Below are positions 47,690 to 58,912 of a stretch of DNA of 64,000 nt, one piece after another (within the stretch, counting starts at the first letter, position 1; the number at the start of each line of letters is the position of its first letter). The notes below the pieces were generated by a model. The model was not told the DNA's origin, ran no database searches, and saw nothing but the letters and a program-made list of their open reading frames with translations. A program made the translations under genes and the position numbers. The DNA is taken from contig NZ_JAHDAC010000004.1 in NCBI RefSeq assembly GCF_018499505.1, forward strand, positions 62,001-126,000. The letters are read 5' to 3'. The DNA comes from Streptococcus parasanguinis. Lineage in GTDB: Bacteria; Bacillota; Bacilli; Lactobacillales; Streptococcaceae.

Positions 47690-48430
47690 TTAATGTAAGA
47701 AGCGTTGAAGGAATTCCTTGGTCCGCTCTTCTTTTGGATTGCTAAAGATTTCTTTTGGATCTCCTTGCTCAGCGATGACACCCTTGTCCATGAAGATGAC
47801 CCGGCTAGAGACATCGCGGGCAAATTCCATTTCGTGGGTGACGACAATCATGGTGAGTCCTTCTTTAGCTAGATCCTGCATGATTTTCAAGACTTCCCCA
47901 ACCATTTCTGGGTCTAGGGCAGAAGTCGGTTCATCGAAGAGAATGGCATCAGGATCCATAGAGAGGGCGCGTGCGATAGCGACCCGTTGCTTTTGACCAC
48001 CTGAAAGTTGTTTCGGACGAGCAGCCCAATATTGAGATCCCATACCGACTTTTTCAAGGTTTTCTTTGGCAACTTTCTCTGCAGTTTCACGATCGCGCTT
48101 GAGGACGGTTGTTTGTGCAACAATCGTATTTTCCAAGACGTTTAAATTTTCGAAGAGATTAAAACTTTGGAAAACCATCCCTAATTTCTCGCGGTAGTGG
48201 GTAAGATCATACTCAGGATCAAGAACATTTTGCCCACGATAGAGAATCTCTCCAGCTGTAGGAGTCTCTAGAAGATTGATGGAGCGAAGGAAGGTTGATT
48301 TTCCGCTACCAGAGCTCCCGATGATGGAGATCACCTCTCCTTTTTCAACCGTAAGGGAAATATCTTTCAAAACCTCATTTTGACCATAAGATTTTTTTAA
48401 ATGTTGGATTTCAAGAATTTTTTCTGCCAT
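47690..48430 (-). CDS. Polar amino acid ABC importer, ATP-binding protein (GlnQ-like)
   Basis: 246 residues. Walker [17 protein letters not shown]-loop [14 protein letters not shown], signature [15 protein letters not shown], Walker [15 protein letters not shown]-loop VVTHEMEFA. The order and motif set match the polar amino acid (glutamine, arginine, cystine) uptake ATPases. The ATG overlaps the last base of the upstream permease-SBP gene. Second gene of a two-gene minus-strand operon. Confidence 0.92.
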   Translation of the reverse strand: MAEKILEIQHLKKSYGQNEVLKDISLTVEKGEVISIIGSSGSGKSTFLRSINLLETPTAGEILYRGQNVLDPEYDLTHYREKLGMVFQSFNLFENLNVLENTIVAQTTVLKRDRETAEKVAKENLEKVGMGSQYWAARPKQLSGGQKQRVAIARALSMDPDAILFDEPTSALDPEMVGEVLKIMQDLAKEGLTMIVVTHEMEFARDVSSRVIFMDKGVIAEQGDPKEIFSNPKEERTKEFLQRFLH

Positions 48431-49992
48431 TATTTCACCTCATTAACTTGCATTTGATTGGCACCTGTAGTATAAGTATCAGAATCTAAGCGACGTTCGA
48501 TGTAGCGAAGAATTCGTGTGATGGTAAAGGTGAGAACGAAGTAAATCACAGCGATAATCGTAAAGGTTGGGAAGTATTGGTAGTTTTGAGTTGCGACCGT
48601 ATTTCCTGTAAAGTACAGTTCAACTACAGAGATAACATTCAAAACAGATGTATCTTTGATGTTAATAACAAATTCATTCCCTGTTGCTGGCAAGATATTG
48701 CGAACAACCTGTGGAAGGACGACCTTGCGCATGGTTTGTCCATGGGTCATTCCTAGAGCAGTCGCTGCTTCAAACTGACCTGGATCCACTGCTAAGATCC
48801 CACCACGAACAATCTCACTCATGTAAGCTCCGGTATTGATTGATACGATAAAGATAGCGGCCCAGGTACGGTCCAAGGAAATGTTGAAGGCTTGGGCGGA
48901 GCCGTAGAAAATGACCATGGATTGAACGATCATCGGAGTTCCACGGAAGATTTCAATGTAGACATTGAGGAACCAACCAAAGGCAGTTTGGCATCCAGCA
49001 AGGAATTTATTTTTAGCCTTCGGAGCTGTCCGGAAGACACCGATTAACAAACCGATAATCAACCCAGCGATAGTTCCAGTCATAGAGATTAAGAGGGTCA
49101 TTCCAGTTCCCCGTAAGAACTGTGGGCCATTATCCTTTAAAATCTTCATCATTTGGCTAAAGAATGTCTGCTTATCATCACTAGCATCACTGGAAGCTGG
49201 TTGCTTCTTAATCATATCATCCATGAGTTTGACTTGGTCTTCAGACGAAATCTTAGCTAGTGCGGCATTGACTTGGTCAATTCTAGTGTCACCCTTCTTC
49301 ATCCCGATAGCGATAGTCGCATCTTCTTCCCCAACTTCAAATCCTTTTTTGAATTGAATCATCTTAAATTTAGAATTAGCGGACTCGGCGGTTAGGGCTT
49401 CGGGACGTTCAGAAACATAGGCATCAATAACACCCGATTCTAAAGCTTGACGCATCTGGGCAAAATCACCCATTGCAGTTTCTTGTTTCACACCCTTGAG
49501 TTGGGAAATGAGAGAATAGAGGTAGACCCCTTGTTGAGAGGTGACCTTTGCATCCTTAAAGTCATCTAGACTAGTGGCGTTTGCATAGTTTCCATCTTTA
49601 CGAACGAGCATGACCGGTTCACTGGTATAGTAGCTCTTGGAGAAGGCGACCTCTTTTTTACGTTCAGCGGTTGGACTCATCCCAGCGATAATCATATCGA
49701 TTTTACCAGAAGTGAGGGCTGGAATTAAACCGTTCCAAGATGTTTTTACGATCAGAGGTTTTTTACCTAACTCCTCAGCAACTTTTTTGGCGATTTGGAC
49801 ATCGTACCCATTGGCATATTGATTGGTACCGTCAATTTTAACAGCTCCATTTGCATCATCTTCTTGGGTCCAGTTGAAAGGAGCGTAGGCCGCTTCCATT
49901 CCGATTCGTAAATAGTCATCTGCATGAGCAACCTGTGTGATGCCTAGGCAAATGAAAAGCCCTGTTAAGAGCGCGAATAATGTTTTTTTCAT
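48430..49992 (-). CDS. Amino acid ABC importer, fused substrate-binding and permease protein (GlnPH-like)
   Basis: 520 residues. A cleavable signal peptide ([24 protein letters not shown]) leads into one periplasmic-binding-type domain (residues about 28-255: [39 protein letters not shown]), then a permease domain of His/Glu/Gln type (GTMGTI-less; [18 protein letters not shown] and [22 protein letters not shown], the EAA loop). A single polypeptide therefore both binds and transports; the usual pneumococcal-type GlnPH layout. GAGGAG precedes the ATG. The ligand cannot be decided, glutamine or a similar polar amino acid. Confidence 0.92.
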   Translation of the reverse strand: MKKTLFALLTGLFICLGITQVAHADDYLRIGMEAAYAPFNWTQEDDANGAVKIDGTNQYANGYDVQIAKKVAEELGKKPLIVKTSWNGLIPALTSGKIDMIIAGMSPTAERKKEVAFSKSYYTSEPVMLVRKDGNYANATSLDDFKDAKVTSQQGVYLYSLISQLKGVKQETAMGDFAQMRQALESGVIDAYVSERPEALTAESANSKFKMIQFKKGFEVGEEDATIAIGMKKGDTRIDQVNAALAKISSEDQVKLMDDMIKKQPASSDASDDKQTFFSQMMKILKDNGPQFLRGTGMTLLISMTGTIAGLIIGLLIGVFRTAPKAKNKFLAGCQTAFGWFLNVYIEIFRGTPMIVQSMVIFYGSAQAFNISLDRTWAAIFIVSINTGAYMSEIVRGGILAVDPGQFEAATALGMTHGQTMRKVVLPQVVRNILPATGNEFVINIKDTSVLNVISVVELYFTGNTVATQNYQYFPTFTIIAVIYFVLTFTITRILRYIERRLDSDTYTTGANQMQVNEVK

Positions 49993-50024
49993 TTTTTCTC
50001 CTCTTCCTTATTTTAACTTCTCCT

Positions 50025-50053
50025 ATTGTACAGTAAAATAGGCTGCATTTCAA
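50025..50053 (-). promoter_or_regulatory. Promoter of the amino-acid ABC operon (minus)
   Basis: On the minus strand TTGAAA (50053-50048), 17-bp spacer, TACAAT (50030-50025). It is arranged back to back with the promoter of the DUF2207 gene. Confidence 0.75.
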
Positions 50054-50079
50054 ACATGGTCCTCTTTTTATTTAAAAAA

Positions 50080-50088
50080 TGCTATAAT
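50080..50088 (+). promoter_or_regulatory. Extended -10 promoter of the DUF2207 gene
   Basis: TGCTATAAT at 50080-50088, 22 bases before the ATG. Confidence 0.65.
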
Positions 50089-50109
50089 AATACAAAGGAG
50101 CGTGATCAA

Positions 50110-52017
50110 ATGAAAAAGTATTTGTATGTTATTTTCGCCTTTCTGGCTTGCCTTTTTGTCAGTCAGAACGTCCATGCATCTAGCCCATCTTATGATGTAC
50201 TTTACTATGGTGGAACCTTGACCTTGGACACCTGGGACGACGCCACCTATGAGGAAGAACTGGTTTATTATTTCAAAGATTCTTATAGAGGGCAGTATGT
50301 TAGCCTAGGAACTGCGGGGAACATGCCACAAGGCTTTGCAATTGAGATACCGCCAAAGGTTGAGGTGGAAGGTCGTGATCTTCAAAGAGAACCCGAGATT
50401 ACGAATCTAGGTGATGGCTACCGAGTGAAAATTTATAACAGTGGTGTAGCGACAGATACAGTCAAAATTAAAGTCACATGGAAATTAAAAAATCTTCTTT
50501 ATTCACACAAGGATATCTTGCAGTTGAATTGGAAACCAATTACTGATGGCGATCAGAAGGTGGACGAAGTTCAGTTTCGTGTCATCCCTAAGTTTGCACC
50601 AGCTAATGCCCAATCGGAACTGTATATCCATACAGCCTTTATGGGACCGGATGTGACTGTAAAGAAAGAAGATGGAATCTATTCTGCTACTTTCTATAAC
50701 CTAGGCAAAGGAAAGGCTGTGGAGTTGTATGGTTACTGGTTGAAGTCAGATCTAACTACTTTGTATGATTCTGGTCGAAATACAGGATTGACCAAATTGG
50801 ATGAATTTCACAAGAACCAAGCTAAAATTGAACAGGAAAAATACTGGACACGCATGTTTTGGAACTGGATCTTGCCAGCCTTCATTATTGCACTCTGGCT
50901 TCTTTCTCTCTTGGGTCGCAATCGGTTCAAAAAAATGATTTGGCCTGGTGTGACCTATCCGACCGATACTCGTCTTTACGAGATTCCACAGGACATTGCA
51001 CCTCTGATTATGAGTTCGGTTGTTTATTCAGCTGAATTAGACGAGGCCTCCCCGACCAATAAAGAGAAGGCAACTCCGCCGGTATTTACATTTGAAAAAA
51101 TGCTTCAAGCTACATTGCTAGATTTGATGGATCGTGGAGTGATCGTCTACGAGCAACAAGGAAATGAAGTCGTTTTGACCAGAAAGTCTCATGGACATGT
51201 GGATGATTTTGAACGCTCCTTTATGAATATGGCTTTTGGGGATCAGGTTTCCTGTCCTGTTAACCGTCTCTTTGAAAATTATAAATTTAGTGATGATTTA
51301 TACAAACATGCCAAAAAAGCAGATCAAGATGCGATTCGTTCACTAGGAAGTAAGGCTCAGGCTCGTTTTGATACGGCTGTGAACCAAGTGGCCCGAGATG
51401 TTCATCGCAAGGTGGAAGATCTCCATTTGCCAAGCTACTATCGCCCTTTAGAAGCAAAAGAAGAAGCGCAAGCTAGACGAAGTCTCTTCTTTGGTTGGGC
51501 TGCTTGGTTTATCGCCCTTGGAGCAGAAATCTTTGCCATCTTTGGGATGGGTTGGTTCTCTGTTCCTTGTTTGATAGGGATCCTCGTACTTTGGTTTATG
51601 CCAGTGCGCTTCAATGGTGTCTTTAAAGCCTGCCTACGAGATGGTGTTGTCAATCTTGCGGGTGCTGAGCAACGCTATTACTGGGATAGTTTTGGTCGGA
51701 TGTTGAAAGAAATTGCCCGCCTCAACGATGCAGAGTTGCAGTCTTTGGTCCTATGGAATCGCTTATTGGTCTATGCGGCCTTGTATGGTGTAGCCGATCA
51801 GGTCACAAAGGTCATGAAACTTCGGAATATTCATCTAGAAAATCAAGCCTTAAACTCCTTCGTTTATACTCCGTTCTATCATGATGTGACCCACTCAAGT
51901 CATGCCATGTCTACTTATGGATCGACAGCATCGACAGCTAGTCATTTCACAGTTTCCTCTGGTAGTGGAGGAGGTTTCTCTGGCGGAGGAGGCGGAGGTG
52001 GCTTTGGTGCCTTCTAA
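50110..52017 (+). CDS. DUF2207 domain membrane protein
   Basis: 635 residues. Signal peptide (KKYLYVIFAFLACLFVSQNVHA), an extracellular beta-rich DUF2207 region with YDVLYYGGTLTLDTWDDATYEEELVYYF, a membrane helix near residue 260 (WNWILPAFIIALWLLSLL), a cytoplasmic part, two further helices near 465-505, and a Gly/Ser-rich C-terminus (GGGFSGGGGGGG) that is characteristic of this family. Function unknown. AAAGGAG supports ATG 50110; the longer open frame from 50026 runs through the promoter. Single gene. Confidence 0.88.
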   Translation: MKKYLYVIFAFLACLFVSQNVHASSPSYDVLYYGGTLTLDTWDDATYEEELVYYFKDSYRGQYVSLGTAGNMPQGFAIEIPPKVEVEGRDLQREPEITNLGDGYRVKIYNSGVATDTVKIKVTWKLKNLLYSHKDILQLNWKPITDGDQKVDEVQFRVIPKFAPANAQSELYIHTAFMGPDVTVKKEDGIYSATFYNLGKGKAVELYGYWLKSDLTTLYDSGRNTGLTKLDEFHKNQAKIEQEKYWTRMFWNWILPAFIIALWLLSLLGRNRFKKMIWPGVTYPTDTRLYEIPQDIAPLIMSSVVYSAELDEASPTNKEKATPPVFTFEKMLQATLLDLMDRGVIVYEQQGNEVVLTRKSHGHVDDFERSFMNMAFGDQVSCPVNRLFENYKFSDDLYKHAKKADQDAIRSLGSKAQARFDTAVNQVARDVHRKVEDLHLPSYYRPLEAKEEAQARRSLFFGWAAWFIALGAEIFAIFGMGWFSVPCLIGILVLWFMPVRFNGVFKACLRDGVVNLAGAEQRYYWDSFGRMLKEIARLNDAELQSLVLWNRLLVYAALYGVADQVTKVMKLRNIHLENQALNSFVYTPFYHDVTHSSHAMSTYGSTASTASHFTVSSGSGGGFSGGGGGGGFGAF

Positions 52018-52088
52018 GTAGCGCTGAGAATGGTCTTGGTCGCTTTTTCCCTTCTAGTTTAGAAGGCCTGGTCCAGTCCATAGAATTA

Positions 52089-52097
52089 TGATATAAT
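52089..52097 (+). promoter_or_regulatory. Extended -10 promoter of uppP
   Basis: TGATATAAT at 52089-52097. Confidence 0.65.
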
Positions 52098-52125
52098 AGA
52101 GCAAATGTAAGTTTAGGAGAAAAAG

Positions 52126-52962
52126 ATGTTTCTGATCGAATTAATCAAGGCGGTTCTTTTTGGGATTGTCGAGGGGATTACAGAATGGTTACCGATCTCA
52201 AGTACAGGTCACTTGATTCTGCTACAGGATTTTGTGCAGTTTAAAAATCAAGATCCAGCCTTTATGGAGATGTTCAATGTCGTGATCCAATTGGGTGCGA
52301 TCCTAGCAGTTGTGGTGATTTATTTCGATAAATTGTATCCCTTCAAACCTGGTAAATCTCCACTAGAAGTACGTCGAACTTGGCAATTATGGGCAAAAGT
52401 TGCGGTTGCAACGCTCCCTCTTGTCTTTGTTTTTAAATTGGATGATTGGTTTGAGGCGCATTTCCACAATTCGATTTCCGTTGCGATTATGTTGATCACC
52501 TACGGGATTGCCTTTATCTATCTGGAAAGACGGGAACAAGTTGAGCCAGCAGTAACGGAATTGCATAAGCTACCTTATCGAACAGCTCTTTATATCGGAC
52601 TCTTCCAAGTTTTATCGCTATTTCCAGGAACAAGCCGTTCAGGTGCTACGATTGTAGGTGGCTTGATCAATGGTGTTAGCCGTCCAGTGGTGACAGAATT
52701 TACCTTTTATTTGGGGATCCCAGCCATGTTTGGGGCTAGCCTCTTAAAGGTTGGGAAATTCGCTCTTGGCGGACATTCACTAGCACTGGGGCAACTCTTT
52801 ATTCTACTGGTAGCGATGGGAGTGGCCTTTGTGGTCAGTATGTACGCCATCCGCTTCTTGACAGATTATGTGAAAAATCATGATTTCACCGTCTTTGGGA
52901 AATACCGGATTGTTCTTGGTTCCATCTTGCTATTGTATGGACTCTTCCGTGTTATTTTCTAA
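52126..52962 (+). CDS. uppP: Undecaprenyl-diphosphatase (bacitracin resistance protein)
   Basis: 278 residues with about seven to eight membrane helices. The active-site signatures are present: [17 protein letters not shown] near the N-terminus and [15 protein letters not shown] in the second half. It recycles the lipid carrier by removing one phosphate from undecaprenyl pyrophosphate, which also gives bacitracin resistance. TAGGAGAAAAAG precedes the ATG. Single gene; the TarO/RgpG-type enzyme that uses undecaprenyl phosphate is encoded nearby. Confidence 0.96.
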   Translation: MFLIELIKAVLFGIVEGITEWLPISSTGHLILLQDFVQFKNQDPAFMEMFNVVIQLGAILAVVVIYFDKLYPFKPGKSPLEVRRTWQLWAKVAVATLPLVFVFKLDDWFEAHFHNSISVAIMLITYGIAFIYLERREQVEPAVTELHKLPYRTALYIGLFQVLSLFPGTSRSGATIVGGLINGVSRPVVTEFTFYLGIPAMFGASLLKVGKFALGGHSLALGQLFILLVAMGVAFVVSMYAIRFLTDYVKNHDFTVFGKYRIVLGSILLLYGLFRVIF

Positions 52963-52994
52963 GAGAAGGCTTGAACTTGATCAAATTATTTTCT

Positions 52995-53025
52995 GAGGTT
53001 GGAGACTTTTGTCCCGACCTCTTTT
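52995..53025 (+). terminator. Terminator after uppP, related to the repeat's right end
   Basis: GAGGTTGGAGAC, TTTT, GTCCCGACCTC, then T. The sequence closely resembles the GAGGCTAGGAC-TTTT-GTCCCAGCCTC hairpin of the 176-bp element. Confidence 0.88.
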
Positions 53026-53040
53026 CGATGCATCCTTTTT

Positions 53041-53069
53041 TTGAATTCTATCCAATTTTTTAGTATAAT
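53041..53069 (+). promoter_or_regulatory. Promoter of mecA
   Basis: TTGAAT (53041-53046), 17-bp spacer, TATAAT (53064-53069). Confidence 0.88.
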
Positions 53070-53097
53070 AGTAAGACTAGAAGTATGAGGTTATGCT

Positions 53098-53835
53098 ATG
53101 AAGATGAAGCAAATTAGTGATTCAACAATTAAGATCACGATCCAACTAGAAGACTTAGAAGAACGTGGGATGGAAATTGCTGATTTCCTTGTCCCACAAG
53201 AAAAAACAGAAGAATTTTTCTACGCCATTTTGGATGAGCTCGAAATGCCAGAAAGCTTCCTAGATAGTGGGATGCTGAGTTTTCGTGTGACACCAAAACC
53301 AGATAAATTGGATGTTTTTGTTACCAAATCAAAAATTGACCAACAATTGGATTTTGAGGATTTGTCAGATCTTCCTGATATGGAAGAGTTGTCGCGCATG
53401 ACGCCAGATGAATTTATCAAAACCCTGGAAAAAACAATTTCTGATAAGACAAAAGGGGATGCAGAAGCTATTCACCATTTGGAACAAGAAGAGTTACGGG
53501 ACAATCAAGAACAAGATCCTACATCTGAAGCACCAGTAAGTCAGTATATTTATTACATTTTGCGTTTTTCCAATATCCAGCAAGCAGTTGCTTTTTCAAA
53601 AACGGTCAGCTTTCCAGTGGATACCTCTGAATTATACAAAATGGGATCTGATTATTATTTAACTGTCTTGATCGATACAGAGGATCAACCAAATCAATAT
53701 CCAACCTGGTTACTTGCTATCATTCGGGAGTATGCGGATGATTCAGAAGTGACACGGGCCGTTCTACAGGAACATGGTCACTTACTAATGGTGTCTGGTG
53801 CGATTGAGAATTTGAAGAAAGTTGCTAGCTTATGA
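53098..53835 (+). CDS. mecA: Adaptor protein MecA
   Basis: 245 residues. The N-terminal domain (MKMKQISDSTIKITIQLEDLEERGMEIADFL) binds targets; an acidic linker (HHLEQEELRDNQEQDPTSE) leads to the C-terminal ClpC-binding domain (YIYYILRFSNIQQAVAFSKTV). In streptococci MecA delivers the competence sigma factor ComX to ClpC for degradation, limiting competence. GAGG precedes the ATG. Overlaps the next gene by four bases, the same pair as mecA-rgpG/tarO in other streptococci. Confidence 0.95.
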   Translation: MKMKQISDSTIKITIQLEDLEERGMEIADFLVPQEKTEEFFYAILDELEMPESFLDSGMLSFRVTPKPDKLDVFVTKSKIDQQLDFEDLSDLPDMEELSRMTPDEFIKTLEKTISDKTKGDAEAIHHLEQEELRDNQEQDPTSEAPVSQYIYYILRFSNIQQAVAFSKTVSFPVDTSELYKMGSDYYLTVLIDTEDQPNQYPTWLLAIIREYADDSEVTRAVLQEHGHLLMVSGAIENLKKVASL

Positions 53836-54989
53836 TGTCCTTTTCCTTGCAATTTGTTCTGGTGCTGATTGGGACTTTTATGATTGCCTTGGTATTGACG
53901 CCCTTGGTTCGCCTATTCTCCTTTAAGATTGATGCAGTAGATTATCCGAATGCGCGCCGAATCAATACCAAGCCCATGCCAAGCGCGGGTGGCTTGTCTA
54001 TTGTGATCGCTTTTTCGATTGCGACTCTCGTCTTTATTCCTATGCTGACATCCACCACTGCACCAATCAAAAGTTACCTATCCTATACCTTGCCGGTCGT
54101 GGGCGCAGGATGGATTATCGCTCTTACAGGCTTGATCGATGATGTAAAAGAGTTGTCTGCCAAGAAAAAGATGATTGGCATCCTGCTGGCGGCGAGTCTG
54201 GTCTGGCTTTTGACAGATTTTCGGCTGAATGATTTTAAGATTCCATTCGGTGGTCCCTTACTTAATTTTGAACCATGGCTATCGTACCTTTTGACAGTGA
54301 TTTGGATTGTTGCCATTACCAATGCGGTCAATCTGATTGATGGATTAGATGGCTTGGTGAGCGGGGTCTCTATTATTTCCCTAGTGACAATGGGGATTGT
54401 GTCCTATTTCTTTCTACCAGTCCCCAATCTCTTTCTGACCATGACGATCTTTGTATTGGTTGCGTCCATCGCTGGTTTCTTTCCCTTTAACTACCATCCG
54501 GCTATTCTCTATTTGGGAGACACCGGTGCCTTGTTTATCGGATTCATGATTTCTGTCTTGTCCTTGCAAGGCTTGAAAAATGCAACGGCAGTTGCGGTAG
54601 TCACCCCAATGATTATCCTCGGTGTACCGATTACAGATACCTTTTTAGCCATTATCCGTCGGACCCTATCTGGTCAAAAATTTTATAAACCGGATCGCAA
54701 TCACTTGCACCACCGACTTCTGTCCCTGGGCTTGACACATCGGGGAACTGTACTTGTGATCTATGGAATTTCGATGATTTTCTCCTTGATTTCTCTCTTG
54801 CTCAACATCTCGAGTCGCATTGGGGGTGTCCTACTTGTGATCGGGCTCTTGTTTGGAGTAGAGTTGTTAGCAGAATTGATTGGGGTTTTAGGGCCACATC
54901 ATAGTCCTTTGTTAAATGTTCTGCGCTATATAGGGAATTCTTCCTACCGGGAGGAAGTTCGTCAAAAACGAAAAGAAAAAACTAAATAA
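53832..54989 (+). CDS. rgpG: UDP-GlcNAc:undecaprenyl-phosphate GlcNAc-1-P transferase (TarO/RgpG, MraY family)
   Basis: 385 residues with about ten to eleven membrane helices. MraY/WecA family motifs: DYPNARRINTKPMPSAGGL, LTGLIDDVKELSAKKK (Asp-rich DD), TNAVNLIDGLDGL and the His-rich RNHLHHRLLSLG. It transfers GlcNAc-1-P to undecaprenyl phosphate, the first step of wall teichoic acid or rhamnose-glucan synthesis. Downstream of mecA, as for S. mutans rgpG; the pneumococcal name would be TarO-like. ATG 53832 overlaps the mecA stop. Confidence 0.9.
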   Translation: MMSFSLQFVLVLIGTFMIALVLTPLVRLFSFKIDAVDYPNARRINTKPMPSAGGLSIVIAFSIATLVFIPMLTSTTAPIKSYLSYTLPVVGAGWIIALTGLIDDVKELSAKKKMIGILLAASLVWLLTDFRLNDFKIPFGGPLLNFEPWLSYLLTVIWIVAITNAVNLIDGLDGLVSGVSIISLVTMGIVSYFFLPVPNLFLTMTIFVLVASIAGFFPFNYHPAILYLGDTGALFIGFMISVLSLQGLKNATAVAVVTPMIILGVPITDTFLAIIRRTLSGQKFYKPDRNHLHHRLLSLGLTHRGTVLVIYGISMIFSLISLLLNISSRIGGVLLVIGLLFGVELLAELIGVLGPHHSPLLNVLRYIGNSSYREEVRQKRKEKTK

Positions 54990-55008
54990 GAATAGTTCTA
55001 ATCAAAAG

Positions 55009-55031
55009 AAAAGCCATTTAGGCTTTTTTTT
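55009..55031 (+). terminator. Terminator after the TarO/RgpG-type gene
   Basis: AAAAGCC, loop ATTTA, GGCTTTT, then T-run. Confidence 0.88.
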
Positions 55032-55039
55032 GATATACT
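55031..55039 (+). promoter_or_regulatory. Extended -10 promoter of the suf operon
   Basis: TGATATACT directly after the terminator T-run. The leader has a CTTTGA/TTCAAAG hairpin near 55079-55104. Confidence 0.55.
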
Positions 55040-55123
55040 TGAAAGGTAAAAAAATACTTTGTGATGAAGGAATCGATGCTTTGAGAACCTTCTAGACTTC
55101 AAAGTAAAAAGAAAGGGAATGCA

Positions 55124-55894
55124 ATGTCGACATTAGAAATTAAAGACCTTCACGTTGAAATTGAAGGCAAAGAAATTTTAAAAGGTGTAAACCTGACCCT
55201 AAAAACTGGTGAGATCGCAGCCATCATGGGACCAAACGGAACAGGGAAATCTACTCTGTCAGCTGCCATTATGGGAAACCCAAATTATGAAGTAACCAAA
55301 GGGGAGATTCTCTTTGATGGTGTCAACATCTTGGAATTGGAAGTAGACGAACGTGCACGGATGGGCTTGTTCCTTGCTATGCAATACCCTTCAGAAATCC
55401 CAGGGATTACCAATGCAGAATTTTTACGTGCAGCCATGAATGCTGGTAAAGAAGAGGACGAGAAGATCTCTATTCGTGATTTCATCAAAAAATTGGATGA
55501 AAAGATGGAACTGCTCAACATGAAAGAAGAAATGGCAGAACGCTATTTGAACGAAGGCTTCTCAGGTGGTGAGAAAAAACGCAATGAAATCCTTCAATTG
55601 TTGATGTTGGAGCCAACATTTGCCCTTTTGGACGAAATTGACTCTGGTTTGGATATCGATGCTCTTAAGGTCGTATCTAAAGGGGTTAATGCAATGCGGG
55701 GTGAAGGTTTTGGAGCGATGATCATCACCCACTACCAACGTTTGTTGAACTATATTACTCCTGACGTCGTCCATGTGATGATGGAAGGTCGTGTCGTGCT
55801 TTCAGGTGGACCAGAATTGGCTGCACGCTTGGAACGTGAAGGATATGCCCAACTCGCAGAAGAACTCGGTTACGACTATAAAGAAGAACTATAA
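55124..55894 (+). CDS. sufC: Fe-S cluster assembly ATPase SufC
   Basis: 256 residues. ABC-type ATPase: Walker A GPNGTGKSTLSAAI, signature FSGGEKKRNEILQLL, Walker B FALLDEIDSGLD, H-loop IITHYQRLL. It is soluble and partners with SufB and SufD rather than a membrane permease. AAAGGGAATGC precedes the ATG. First gene of the sufCDSUB operon, the main Fe-S biogenesis system of Firmicutes. Confidence 0.97.
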   Translation: MSTLEIKDLHVEIEGKEILKGVNLTLKTGEIAAIMGPNGTGKSTLSAAIMGNPNYEVTKGEILFDGVNILELEVDERARMGLFLAMQYPSEIPGITNAEFLRAAMNAGKEEDEKISIRDFIKKLDEKMELLNMKEEMAERYLNEGFSGGEKKRNEILQLLMLEPTFALLDEIDSGLDIDALKVVSKGVNAMRGEGFGAMIITHYQRLLNYITPDVVHVMMEGRVVLSGGPELAARLEREGYAQLAEELGYDYKEEL

Positions 55895-55960
55895 CCTGAT
55901 GACAAGTGATCTAATGTTGTCATAAAATCAAACAGATAGTATCTTTATTAGGAGAAAAAA

Positions 55961-57223
55961 ATGAGTATTGAAAATATTACCCTCTTTTCGGAACTGCATG
56001 CTGAGCCAAGCTGGCTGCAAGATTTACGAAAAAAAGCTTTTGACAAGATCGATCAGTTGGAATTGCCAGCCATTGAACGCGTCAAATTTCACCGCTGGAA
56101 TCTTGGGGATGGGACAATCACAGAAAGCGATGCTTCTGCCAATGTTCCTGATTTTACAGCTCTCGATTCAAACTTAAAATTGGTCCAAGTTGGAACGCAA
56201 ACTGTATTTGAACAGGTGCCACAAGCCTTGGCAGACCAAGGAGTCCTTTTCACAGATTTCCACACTGCCCTAGAAGAAATTCCTCAGGTGGTGGAAGACT
56301 ACTTTATGTCTTCGGTTAAATACGATGATGATAAACTAGCAGCATACCACACAGCTTATTTTAATAGTGGGGCTGTCCTTTATGTTCCAGACAATGTCGA
56401 AATTTCAGAACCAATCGAAGGCATTTTCTACCAGGATAGTGATAGTGATGTACCTTTTAATAAACACATTTTGATTATTGCAGGCAAAAACAGCAAGTTT
56501 AGCTATTTGGAACGCCTAGAATCAAAAGGTGAAGGTTCAGCAACAGCAACTGCGAATGTGACGGTTGAGGTGATTGCCCGCTCAGGTGCCCAAGTGAAAT
56601 TTGCGGCGATTGACCGCTTGGGTGAAAATGTCACAGCCTACATCAGTCGACGTGGGAAACTAGGTCAGGATGCCAGCATTGATTGGGCTATCGGTGTTAT
56701 GAACGAAGGTAACGTGGTTGCAGATTTTGACAGTGACTTGGTTGGAAACGGAAGTCATGCAGATTTGAAAGTCGTTGCTTTATCAAGCGGTCGTCAGGTG
56801 CAAGGAATTGACACCCGCGTGACCAACTTTGGTTGCAACTCGATCGGAAACATCTTGCAACACGGAGTTATTCTTGAAAAAGGAACCTTGACCTTCAATG
56901 GAATTGGTCATATTATCAAGGGGGCTAAAGGAGCAGATGCCCAGCAAGAAAGCCGTGTCTTGATGTTATCGGATCAAGCACGTTCAGATGCCAATCCGAT
57001 CCTCTTGATTGATGAAAATGACGTCACGGCAGGCCATGCTGCATCGATCGGTCAAGTGGACCCAGAAGATATGTATTACCTCATGAGTCGTGGTCTGGAT
57101 CAACACACAGCAGAACGTTTAGTGGTGCGTGGTTTCTTGGGATCTGTTATTGTTGAAATCCCAGTTAAAGAAGTACGTGATGAAATGATTGCCACCATTG
57201 AAGAAAAGTTATCTCAACGCTAA
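55961..57223 (+). CDS. sufD: Fe-S cluster assembly protein SufD
   Basis: 420 residues, with the SUF beta-helix core: VLYVPDNVEISEPIEGIFY, YLERLESKGEGSATA, and the C-terminal [35 protein letters not shown] common to SufB and SufD. It forms the SufBC2D scaffold with SufB and SufC. AGGAGAAAAAA precedes the ATG. Shorter than SufB and encoded 9 bases before sufS. Confidence 0.96.
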   Translation: MSIENITLFSELHAEPSWLQDLRKKAFDKIDQLELPAIERVKFHRWNLGDGTITESDASANVPDFTALDSNLKLVQVGTQTVFEQVPQALADQGVLFTDFHTALEEIPQVVEDYFMSSVKYDDDKLAAYHTAYFNSGAVLYVPDNVEISEPIEGIFYQDSDSDVPFNKHILIIAGKNSKFSYLERLESKGEGSATATANVTVEVIARSGAQVKFAAIDRLGENVTAYISRRGKLGQDASIDWAIGVMNEGNVVADFDSDLVGNGSHADLKVVALSSGRQVQGIDTRVTNFGCNSIGNILQHGVILEKGTLTFNGIGHIIKGAKGADAQQESRVLMLSDQARSDANPILLIDENDVTAGHAASIGQVDPEDMYYLMSRGLDQHTAERLVVRGFLGSVIVEIPVKEVRDEMIATIEEKLSQR

Positions 57224-58880
<1,657 letters not shown>

Positions 58881-58912
58881 TTAAAAGAAGAAACAGAGAA
58901 AGAAAGGAAATT

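Noticed and set aside
47690..49992. Minus-strand island as horizontally acquired
   Set aside because: Codon use and family distribution are normal for streptococci; no integrase, repeats or tRNA at the edges.
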